Both the position numbers and the translations under genes were made by a program. Of a stretch of 33,631 bases of DNA, positions 15,306-22,454 are shown piece by piece. The notes under the pieces are model-generated. The model saw nothing but the letters and a program-made list of their open reading frames with translations. It had not been told where the DNA came from and searched no databases. The DNA comes from Clostridiales bacterium (GTDB taxonomy: Bacteria; Bacillota; Clostridia; Christensenellales; Aristaeellaceae): positions 1-33,631 of the forward strand of contig JAAYIN010000109.1 of assembly GCA_012523405.1 (NCBI GenBank). The letters run 5' to 3'. How positions within the stretch are numbered: position 1 is the first letter of the stretch; each line of letters starts with the position of its first letter.

Positions 15306-15854
15306 TTGAAAAAATTGCGCCGCTTTATCTGGTATCTCGCCTCACGATTGTTATTATTGATCGTATTGCTTGGACTTTTCACCGTCACCTTTTATTATGC
15401 GATGAATGCATCCAATATCTATATTGTTCTCAAAGACGGTATGGCCAAACGAGCTCAAGTCATCATGATGGACGAAAGCTCCACCGAACTGACCAAGTTT
15501 TTTCAAGGCACCTATCTCCAGCGCGATGAGAATTTGCAGCTCGCCATCGACGGCAAGAGCCCCTATATCTACTACACCGTGCGCGGCATCGACCACCGCT
15601 TATCCCTTACTTGGATGTGGTGCTGGCCATGGGAGAACACCGCTCGAGTTGAGTTCACCGAGACCATACCCCGCATCGACGGGCGCGTGAACGGCACCTA
15701 TGCCGACGCCGCTAAAACCCTCTACGGTGACACCTACGAAACTCCGCCCAAGTGGCAGGGCGGCAAATTTTCCGCAACCCTCGTCAAAGAAAACAATCAA
15801 TGGCATATCCGCAGCCTATCCCTCATCCAAGCGATAGCTGGGGATGCTGAGTAA
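15306..15854 (+). CDS. Single-pass membrane protein of unknown function, 182 aa
   Basis: The N-terminus is basic (KKLRR) and followed by one strong membrane span of about 25 residues (LASRLLLLIVLLGLFTVTFY). A mainly extracytoplasmic domain follows with NASNIYIVLKDGMAKRAQVI at its start and a Trp-rich middle (SLTWMWCWPWENT). The layout recalls clostridial proteins of unknown function with a conserved N-terminal NIYI-DGM-RA pattern (DUF6715-like), but I cannot confirm the match. The start is TTG at 15306, chosen because GGGGAG (15291-15296) precedes it; the open frame extends further upstream without support. It is monocistronic, with its own promoter and a shared terminator at 15981-16020. No catalytic motif is visible. 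Confidence 0.7.
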   Translation: MKKLRRFIWYLASRLLLLIVLLGLFTVTFYYAMNASNIYIVLKDGMAKRAQVIMMDESSTELTKFFQGTYLQRDENLQLAIDGKSPYIYYTVRGIDHRLSLTWMWCWPWENTARVEFTETIPRIDGRVNGTYADAAKTLYGDTYETPPKWQGGKFSATLVKENNQWHIRSLSLIQAIAGDAE

Positions 15855-15898
15855 CGTTGGGTTACGGCATGGGGCTTTGCCCCTGCACCCCCACAAGG

Positions 15899-15953
15899 TG
15901 AGCTTCGCTCATTTCAACGCCCTTGACCCATGATGTCCGTGCTCTGCACGGAC
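15899..15953. repeat. Dispersed two-hairpin intergenic repeat, copy A
   Basis: TGAGC-TTC-GCTCA (15899-15911), then CCCTTGACCCAT (15920-15931), then GTCCGTGC-TCT-GCACGGAC (15935-15953). The same order and spacing recurs without gaps at 30521-30575. It lies in a 171-bp non-coding gap that also holds a GGGGC-TTT-GCCCC hairpin and a terminator. Confidence 0.75.
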
Positions 15954-15980
15954 AGGGGGAGTGGGACGGTGAACTTAATC

Positions 15981-16020
15981 ATAACAAAAGCGCCAGCAGA
16001 TATACTGGCGCTTTTGTTAT
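15981..16020. terminator. Bidirectional terminator with perfect 16-bp stem
   Basis: ATAACAAAAGCGCCAG (15981-15996) and its exact complement (16005-16020) with an 8-base loop. A/T tracts inside the stem make it work in both directions, closing the 182-aa gene and the LCP operon. Confidence 0.9.
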
Positions 16021-16025
16021 GCCTA

Positions 16026-17141
16026 TTATTCTACGTCTTCATATAACTTCTGGTCGTAGATAAACTCGTGAATGGCATTGATGCTAATTTTCTTATTCTT
16101 TTCGTTTAAGTAGATCACGCTTGAGTTATTGATGGTTTTATAGCCATACCGTTTATCAAGCGGGATACGCAGCTGACCGATGATCTCGCCGTCCCCGCCG
16201 ATATTGGCGATCGTTTCGCCCGAGAGCACCGACAGCCCAAGCGTCATCAGCTCATCCGTTGCCAGATTGCTTTCCACATAGGGCAATGCCGTCTCAATCA
16301 AGCTCATAAAACCAAACAAATCGATATCACTCACCTGTTTGAACAGCGCCTCCAGCAGCCTGCGCTGCCGATGCGTGCGTTCAAGGTCGTTATCAAGCCC
16401 GCGGATACGAGCAAACGTCACCGCCTGCATACCATCCACATGCTGCAGCCCCTCAAACGCCTGCACATCCTCGCGCTCTACCTTATCCATCGGTTCTTTA
16501 ATCAGCTCGTAGTTGATGCGCCTTGCTTCCAATTCGCTCATTTCGATATCCACGCCGCCCAACGCATCAATCACATTCGCCAGCCCATGGATATTGACCA
16601 CCACATAGCGCTGTACATTGAGCTTGAAGTTGCGATTGATCGTCCTCATCGCCAGCTCAGGTCCGCCGTATTTATACGCGGCGTTAATGCGCCTTTGCGA
16701 GTTATACCCCGGTATGCTCACCGCTGTATCGCGCGCAAAGGACGTCAATTGAACGCGTCCTGTATTCTTGTTCACCGAGCAAATCATCACCGCATCGGAG
16801 AGCCCGCGCTGAAGTTTACTGCTTCGATTATCGATGCCAAGAAGCAGAATATTGGTCACATTATCAGGCAAATCCTGATTGATCTCTAGGTTTGTCAGGT
16901 CGACTTCTTCGGATGGCTCAGCATCCTCCATCGCCTCCATCAGCTCCGCAACCGCCTCTTCTTCCTGGGGCGTGAGTGCCTCTGCTTGGTTCTCTTCCTC
17001 CGATGTATCCTGCACTTGCGATGACACCATGTCGTCAATACCGTCGATTTCAATGGTGATTTCGCCATCCGCCGCTGCTAGTCCAGTCATCAGGCATATA
17101 CACATGCATAGCACTGCGATTCTTTTACTCAACTGTTTCAA
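16026..17141 (-). CDS. LytR-CpsA-Psr (LCP) family glycopolymer ligase, 371 aa
   Basis: LCP enzymes move glycopolymers from lipid carriers to peptidoglycan outside the membrane. The LCP domain covers roughly residues 94-300: NILLLGIDNR (the phosphate-binding entry), LSDAVMICSVNKNTGRVQL, SFARDTAVSIPG (with the Arg-Asp pair), RINAAYKYGG, IDALGGVDIEM and FARIRGLDNDLERTHRQ. These match the conserved Arg/Asp residues that hold the pyrophosphate. The N-terminus is a signal-like segment ending LAAADGE, then an acidic stretch before the domain. The start is TTG at 17141 with GGGGG 8 bp upstream. It starts 33 bp after the 1424-aa surface protein, so they share an operon. Ligation of a wall polymer is family-based inference. 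Confidence 0.92.
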   Translation of the reverse strand: MKQLSKRIAVLCMCICLMTGLAAADGEITIEIDGIDDMVSSQVQDTSEEENQAEALTPQEEEAVAELMEAMEDAEPSEEVDLTNLEINQDLPDNVTNILLLGIDNRSSKLQRGLSDAVMICSVNKNTGRVQLTSFARDTAVSIPGYNSQRRINAAYKYGGPELAMRTINRNFKLNVQRYVVVNIHGLANVIDALGGVDIEMSELEARRINYELIKEPMDKVEREDVQAFEGLQHVDGMQAVTFARIRGLDNDLERTHRQRRLLEALFKQVSDIDLFGFMSLIETALPYVESNLATDELMTLGLSVLSGETIANIGGDGEIIGQLRIPLDKRYGYKTINNSSVIYLNEKNKKISINAIHEFIYDQKLYEDVE

Positions 17142-17174
17142 TTCGTACGCCCCCTTAAGAAAGCCATTGATCAG

Positions 17175-20100
17175 TTACTGCACTTGCTCCAATATTCCGT
17201 ACAATCCACTAACGGTAAATTCCGATGCAAAATAGGGTCTTGTACGCATAACCGCCGTAAACATCATCGTCTTGCTCTCTGATTGGGTAAAGGGAACAAC
17301 CACTTTGGTATCCAGGGGCAATGCTTCCATGCCATAGCGCATCATGCTCAACCCTCGATCATCAAACTCATTGTGAATCAAGGTTTCTGCAAGTTCAAGC
17401 ATTTCATAGGATGTTTCAATTTCGCCTTTCACACCCGCAATCGCTTCTGCATTTCTGCGTTCTTCCAGCGATATTTGTTTGACCACGGGCTGACCGTTGA
17501 TCGATTCGGTCACGTCACCCACTTGGTTTTGCTGGGTTTCGGGAAGCAAATCGCCAATGTCAAACAGCACCTTTGCATCTCCTAACGCTGAGGCGATATC
17601 ATATTGCACATCGCCTTTTTGAAGCGTTACGCTCACGCGCATCATGGGCAGGTCTGCATACATCGCGCCGCCCGCTGACGCTTCATCCTCAAGAATGCTC
17701 GAGGTATCTGCGATGGGTTCAAGCGTGATATGGAAGGTCGTACCGATGCGTGTCGTCTCGTTCTTAGCCATCAGCTTTTGAAGCTCAAGACCGTCGTTGA
17801 TGTCATCAATCGATACCACAACCATTGTGCCGTCAAGCGCAAAGCCAATGTACTTGACGCGCTGGTTGGTCAGGTTATTGAGCATCGAATAGCTCATCTT
17901 CAGGTCCCTGCCGCGAATGATCTTGTTGCCGTCTGCGTCCGTTTCATAGCCGCCGTCCTTGTTCAGCTCAGCCTCCGCCGTGAGCACCAGCAGCGCTTCG
18001 TCATATCCGCCGCGGAGCCTCAGGGAGGTGGTGAACGGACGATCCTTACCATCGATCGTATCGGTGACAGGACAGCCGTAATAGGTTTCATTGAGGCGAA
18101 GCATGTCAATGGTTCTGATCTGAGTGCTCAGCATCTTGCCATCGCTGAAATGAATCTCGTCATATACGGGGTTGATGATGCCCAGCGGATCGTAGGGCTT
18201 CATGTTCTTTGGTGTGAGGTCGATGAAGAACAGAGGACTATCTTCCGCAAGTACCAGCAGATAGTATTCAGGTGCACTCAAGCCCTCCAGCAAATAGGCG
18301 TAGTTACCATATTCCTCGCCTTCCTCGCGCGAGAGAAAACCATCGATATAATCGTCACCCAGCATCAAGTCGTAGTCATAGATGAACTCCAGCAACGGAT
18401 CAGCCTCATCAATATACTTGAATGCGGGCATTGGGATAATTTCAATAATAATTCTTTTGATCTTGATCGCAACGTCATAGCTTCCCGCGAGGTATTTTTC
18501 GTTCCCCTCAGGAATGATGACGCGCGCTATATAATCCCCCACATCTGTGGGCGCTTTGGAAAGCTTCACGCCGTTTTCGTAGTATTCAATGCCTGCGCCG
18601 CTCGGAATGAGCGAGGACTTAAACGCAAACTTTTCATTGTCGTAGGTCTTTGATTGCTCCGAAAGCGTGAACTTCTCGCGCGTGTCCTTCACTTCGAAAT
18701 ACTGACGCTTACCAAACCCGAACGCATCCTGCGTTTGCTCGTTTAGCTTGGCATCGGGCATTATGCAGCCAAAGGCGCGGTAGGTCACAATATCGCCAGG
18801 ACGCAGATCAGGAATCACGACTTCGCCGTTTTTCATCATGGCGATCTTCGCATTGCTGTCATACGCATCGGGCATATCGTAGCGCGCGGTTGACACGTAA
18901 TACTGAATGCCCATCGTAGTCGCGTTGCTCGCCTTGAACTGGACAACCTTGCTATTAATGACCGTCTCGCCGCTAATCACGGGCAGAGCGTCAGGAACAG
19001 CTTCGCCGTTTTTAACGATAGTCGTGTAGGTATCGCGTCCGGCAAGGATCACTACGTCCACATCGTGCAGCGCTTTCTCGCGCCACAGGGTTACGCAGCC
19101 GGTATTGTCGGTCGTGGTTTCAAAGGGCTCTGCTGTGCCGATTTTGAGCGTTATTTTCTGATTGATCATCTGCACATTTTTGTTATTGCGCGCAACGATC
19201 ACCGTCTTCACAAAAGAGTTGCCGGGCAAGGAGCTGCCCTGCTGAATGACTAGGTTTGTGTCCTTATGCACCGTCACAACCCCGCCGCCCGATGCGCTGC
19301 CCGCAGACAACGCGCCTGTGCCCGTCACAAATACCTGTGCATTACTGCCAAGGCTCAGGCTGCCGACGGTGCTTGAACCCGACAGGTTGATCGTGACATT
19401 CGCATTCGCGCCAACATCGATCTTGCCCGCGGTGCTAACGCCGCTGATTGATAACGCAACAGTAGCGCCAGCCTGAATTATCAGGCTGCCGCTTGCGCTA
19501 GAGTCGCTTTTGATATTATATTCTCCATCGCGCAGCGTCAAATCAATGCCGCCAAGCTTTAAGTAGCTTCCGCTCAATGGCACTTCCGATACCACCAGCT
19601 CATTTCCATTCAGATTTCCGACATAGCTGAAGTCCTTGGACGCTTTCGCCAGCAGCACATAGGCTGTCTTTGCGTTTTGCGATGAATAGAGCAGCGGTAT
19701 ACTCTTACCATTGAATTGTGCTGTGGTATCAGCGCTGATATTTTGTCCCGCATCAAGCGTGACCCAGCCGCCGACCGCCTGCGTGCCAAGGGTATCGCAG
19801 GAAATATTCATCGAGCCCGCAGCCGTGATGCCCGCAATATCAGCCGTGCCGATTTGGAGCTTGCCGCTGCCTGACAGCTGCGCTGTGCCGCTTCCGCTCA
19901 GGGACGCGATGGCATTGCTGCCGCTGATGAAAATCGTTGTGTTCTTATTGATTTCAAAGGATGGCGCTGTCCCGCCTGTGCCCTTGCCGTCCATCACAAA
20001 GGATGTGTTGGCAGCGGAAACAATGATCTTTCGGCTTTGCTTTCCGCTATCGCTTGCGATGAGGTTATAAGCCTTTCCCGCTTCAGCTGTGAAGTCGCCG

Positions 20101-21449
20101 TCGCCGCTGAGATCAATCTCGGACACATCGGTTGTAGGGGGTTGACGATAGGTGGTGATGGCGAGCGTTGAGCCCTGCACATCCGCGAAATATTCCGCGT
20201 CCTGAGGCAAGGATGGAAGCCACAGATAGGCGTTCCCGTCGCCGCTATAGGGCTGAATGCTCGATAGCGCCTTGCCATCCAGCGTTACACTCGTTGCACC
20301 CTTTGCAGCAAATACATTTTGGAATCTGCCATTGCCGCTTGATGCACCAGACGGCAGATGAATGCTGCCGCCAAGGGCATTGAGGTCTGAGCAGTTGACA
20401 TTGTTCTCTACATATAAGCTGCCCGAGCCATCAATCGTGATGGATGAATCGCCGGCAGCGATGGTTGCGATGGTGTTTTGTCCCTGAAAGCCCAACGATG
20501 CGCGAACGCCCGAGCCAAGCTTGAGCATCCGAAGCTCCGCGCTTTGCAAAATAAGCGATACCACCAGACCGCTGCGAACATGGAAGGAAGCATTGCTTCC
20601 GCCGCCCGACAGCACGTAGGTTCCGCTGCGGTAGATCAGGTTCTCGCCGTCTTCAAGGGCGATACCCGTGGGGGCGCTTGCTGAGAAGAGCGCAATTTCT
20701 CCGCTGCTCTGCGCATCAGCCGCATCAAACAGCCACTGGCCAAGCGCGCAAAGCGCGACCACGTCGCCTGTTTCGTTCAATCCGATATGCTTGCAGCCTT
20801 CGACCAAACAATCCGGTGCCTGCTCGCAATCTGCCGTGGTATGATCGCACAGGGTTTCATCCCATGTGTTCTCAGGCGACGGCAGGGGGGTGATGGTTTC
20901 GGTAGGTTCAGCTGTTGGTACGTCGGTAGGCACATCCGTAGGCAGCTGCGAAGGTTCGCCTGTGGAAGGATCGGTGGGTTGACCTGTCGGCTCGTCCGTG
21001 GATGGATCGGTAGGCACGCCTGTCGGCTCGTCCGTGGATGGATCGGTAGGCTCGCCCGTTGGCTCGTCGGTGGACGGATCCGTGGGCACGCCTGTCGGCT
21101 CGTCGGTGGACGGATCCGCGGGCTCGCCTGTCGGTTCGTCGGTGGACGGATCCGTGGGCTCGCCTGCTGGCTCGTCCGTCGGTTCATCAGTGGTCACTTC
21201 CGTCGGCTTGCCAGATGCCGTTTCATTTGCTGGCGGCGTCGCAGGCTTGGTTGTGTCCTCTGATGCAGGCACTGTTGGTTCGGGTGTCGGCGTTGGCAAT
21301 GGCGCACTTGCAGTCGTTAGAATGCCAGACCAAAAGTCGGTCGCTTCATTGATAGGCGTCCCTGTCTCTGCCATTGCAGATGAAAGCATAGTGAAGCAAA
21401 GACATAAGCAAAGTATACGCGATAAATGTTTGACCCAACGGTTAGACAT
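17175..21449 (-). CDS. Large secreted repeat protein with Pro/Thr linker and beta-helix modules, 1424 aa
   Basis: A signal peptide (about 1-28) ends MAETG. Residues 89-170 form a Pro/Thr/Asp/Glu linker with five copies of the 12-residue unit PSTDEPTGxPTD. A Cys/His cluster follows (Cys201, His203, Cys208, Cys214, Cys219, His221), then a region ending ALCALGQWLF. From about 260 to 840, three related beta-rich modules carry runs such as GSGSLYVEN, SISGSGTAQL-like and LSGSSTVGSL segments, as in right-handed beta-helix carbohydrate-binding proteins. After about 930 comes an MBG-like Ig domain (SKTYDNEKFAF and DVGDYIARVIIPEG), then a long unassigned C-terminal part with few repeats. The ATG at 21449 follows GGAGGTAATATA. 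No sortase motif or anchor is visible. An adhesive or structural surface role is inference. Confidence 0.75.
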   Translation of the reverse strand: MSNRWVKHLSRILCLCLCFTMLSSAMAETGTPINEATDFWSGILTTASAPLPTPTPEPTVPASEDTTKPATPPANETASGKPTEVTTDEPTDEPAGEPTDPSTDEPTGEPADPSTDEPTGVPTDPSTDEPTGEPTDPSTDEPTGVPTDPSTDEPTGQPTDPSTGEPSQLPTDVPTDVPTAEPTETITPLPSPENTWDETLCDHTTADCEQAPDCLVEGCKHIGLNETGDVVALCALGQWLFDAADAQSSGEIALFSASAPTGIALEDGENLIYRSGTYVLSGGGSNASFHVRSGLVVSLILQSAELRMLKLGSGVRASLGFQGQNTIATIAAGDSSITIDGSGSLYVENNVNCSDLNALGGSIHLPSGASSGNGRFQNVFAAKGATSVTLDGKALSSIQPYSGDGNAYLWLPSLPQDAEYFADVQGSTLAITTYRQPPTTDVSEIDLSGDGDFTAEAGKAYNLIASDSGKQSRKIIVSAANTSFVMDGKGTGGTAPSFEINKNTTIFISGSNAIASLSGSGTAQLSGSGKLQIGTADIAGITAAGSMNISCDTLGTQAVGGWVTLDAGQNISADTTAQFNGKSIPLLYSSQNAKTAYVLLAKASKDFSYVGNLNGNELVVSEVPLSGSYLKLGGIDLTLRDGEYNIKSDSSASGSLIIQAGATVALSISGVSTAGKIDVGANANVTINLSGSSTVGSLSLGSNAQVFVTGTGALSAGSASGGGVVTVHKDTNLVIQQGSSLPGNSFVKTVIVARNNKNVQMINQKITLKIGTAEPFETTTDNTGCVTLWREKALHDVDVVILAGRDTYTTIVKNGEAVPDALPVISGETVINSKVVQFKASNATTMGIQYYVSTARYDMPDAYDSNAKIAMMKNGEVVIPDLRPGDIVTYRAFGCIMPDAKLNEQTQDAFGFGKRQYFEVKDTREKFTLSEQSKTYDNEKFAFKSSLIPSGAGIEYYENGVKLSKAPTDVGDYIARVIIPEGNEKYLAGSYDVAIKIKRIIIEIIPMPAFKYIDEADPLLEFIYDYDLMLGDDYIDGFLSREEGEEYGNYAYLLEGLSAPEYYLLVLAEDSPLFFIDLTPKNMKPYDPLGIINPVYDEIHFSDGKMLSTQIRTIDMLRLNETYYGCPVTDTIDGKDRPFTTSLRLRGGYDEALLVLTAEAELNKDGGYETDADGNKIIRGRDLKMSYSMLNNLTNQRVKYIGFALDGTMVVVSIDDINDGLELQKLMAKNETTRIGTTFHITLEPIADTSSILEDEASAGGAMYADLPMMRVSVTLQKGDVQYDIASALGDAKVLFDIGDLLPETQQNQVGDVTESINGQPVVKQISLEERRNAEAIAGVKGEIETSYEMLELAETLIHNEFDDRGLSMMRYGMEALPLDTKVVVPFTQSESKTMMFTAVMRTRPYFASEFTVSGLYGILEQVQ
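20934..21185 (-). repeat. 36-bp tandem coding repeat (PSTDEPTG units)
   Basis: Encodes the Pro/Thr/acidic linker of the 1424-aa protein. Five full 12-residue units are flanked by degenerate half units. DNA identity between units is high, so copy number may vary by slippage. All opposite-strand long frames here are shadows of this repeat. Confidence 0.9.
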
Positions 21450-21573
21450 TATATTACCTCCTTAGGCAGCATAACTTAGATCGTACATCGATTTTAACAT
21501 TTGTACACAAATACATAACGATCATACACACCTAATCGTTGCATTGCTGCGCCGATTTTACAATTATGTTGGT

Positions 21574-22065
21574 TTAATTTTTGCCGCCAATTTTTTCAAG
21601 CAAATTTTGCTTTTCAAGGAGCTTGACCATCGGCACGCCCAAAGCGAAGCAGACCACTGCTTGTCCAAGACCAACGGTAAGCATATTAAGCCATAGGGTA
21701 GGAACTCCATATGCATAGGTAATCACAAGACCGATGATCACGGCGTTGCACAGAACGGGCGGAAGTGCGCGCACCCAAACGCTGCCGCGAATGCGCCATG
21801 TCATGACAGCAGCCGTCATCGTGGCCAGTGTACCAAAAACGACATCATAGATATTAGCACCGGCTAAAAGATTGCTCAGCAAACAGCCGATGGCCAGACC
21901 AGGCACGGCCTGCGGGAGCACAACGGGCAAAAGGGTGAGCGCCTCTGAAATGCGAAATTGAACTGCGCCAAAGCTAATGGCTTGGAATGCGAGGGTCAGC
22001 GCGGTATAAAGCGCTGCAATGATGGCTGAAATACATAGGTTACGTGTCGTAAAAAACTTTTGCAT
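21574..22065 (-). CDS. queT: QueT-family queuosine-precursor transporter, 163 aa
   Basis: This is a membrane substrate-binding (S) component of an ECF-type importer, predicted to take up preQ1 or another queuosine precursor. Features are an N-terminal NLCISAIIAALYTALTLAF, then the family segment AVQFRISEALTLLPVVLPQAVPGLAIGC, then NLLAGANIYDVVFGTLAT, and several further hydrophobic spans. Length is typical. The frame opens at 22095, but ATG 22065 is chosen with TTGGAGGAA in front. There is no ECF energising module nearby, so it would need a shared one elsewhere. No preQ1 riboswitch is recognisable in its leader, which is only about 40 bases. The family assignment is strong. Confidence 0.9.
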   Translation of the reverse strand: MQKFFTTRNLCISAIIAALYTALTLAFQAISFGAVQFRISEALTLLPVVLPQAVPGLAIGCLLSNLLAGANIYDVVFGTLATMTAAVMTWRIRGSVWVRALPPVLCNAVIIGLVITYAYGVPTLWLNMLTVGLGQAVVCFALGVPMVKLLEKQNLLEKIGGKN

Positions 22066-22114
22066 GTGATGATTCCTCCAAACTAATTGCTCCACCTTTT
22101 GGCAAAGTCATGAC

Positions 22115-22130
22115 ATTATATCACATGTGA
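22115..22130 (-). promoter_or_regulatory. queT promoter with overlapping palindrome
   Basis: On the minus strand TGATATAAT (TATAAT at 22120-22115) is an extended -10. A perfect palindrome TCACATGTGA (22121-22130) abuts it inside the spacer, in the position of a repressor site. A weak -35 (TCGACT) lies 18 bp upstream. Confidence 0.55.
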
Positions 22131-22208
22131 AAATATTAGTCGATACGTGAATGCTCGCCTCGCATGCTGCACATAATAGGAGCATCATAGGAAAGGGAGG
22201 TGAACGCG

Positions 22209-22376
22209 ATGTCGTTCCCCGAACAGAATCAGACAATCAAGTGCGATGTGCACACCTGTCAGCATCACACCGGTGAGGGTAAATGCAATCTCGGTTCCAT
22301 CAAGGTCGCTCCTCGTCAGGGCTGCAACAGCGGCAAATGCGATGAAAGCGAATGCGCTAGCTACCACAACAAGTAA
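22209..22376 (+). CDS. DUF1540 family miniprotein, 55 aa
   Basis: The small Cys-rich protein has the DUF1540 pattern: IKCDVHTCQHH, then CNLGSIKV, then a second Cys cluster (GCNSGKC and SECASYHNK). The four to seven cysteines suggest metal binding. The function of the family is unknown, though members are common in Clostridia and Bacilli, often linked to sporulation-stage genes. ATG 22209 follows GGGAGGTGA (22195-22203). The gene was below the usual size cut. It is monocistronic with a terminator right after it. The minus-strand frame over the same bases lacks a ribosome site and is a shadow. Confidence 0.85.
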   Translation: MSFPEQNQTIKCDVHTCQHHTGEGKCNLGSIKVAPRQGCNSGKCDESECASYHNK

Positions 22377-22393
22377 TACGGTCTCGGTATAGA

Positions 22394-22447
22394 GGCTGTT
22401 GCAGAATGGTTCGCAAGAATCACTCTGCAGCAGCCCCTTTTTATTTG
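22394..22447 (+). terminator. Intrinsic terminator after DUF1540 gene
   Basis: GGCTGTTGCAGA (22394-22405) pairs with TCTGCAGCAGCC (22424-22435) with one G-T wobble, followed by CCTTTTTATTT. Its arms resemble those of the nested palindrome at 30379-30509. Confidence 0.85.
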
Positions 22448-22454
22448 TCAATTT

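Noticed and set aside
17730-18653. 307-residue plus-strand frame
   Set aside because: Antisense to the large secreted protein and without a ribosome site or recognisable domain.
20998-21465. Gly/Ser/Val-rich frame antisense to the linker of the large protein
   Set aside because: It is a mirror of the 36-bp coding repeat, and the minus frame has the signal peptide, ribosome site and domains.
22185-22451. 88-residue minus-strand hydrophobic frame
   Set aside because: It mirrors the DUF1540 gene, which has a strong ribosome site and the family cysteine pattern, and it runs across that gene's terminator.
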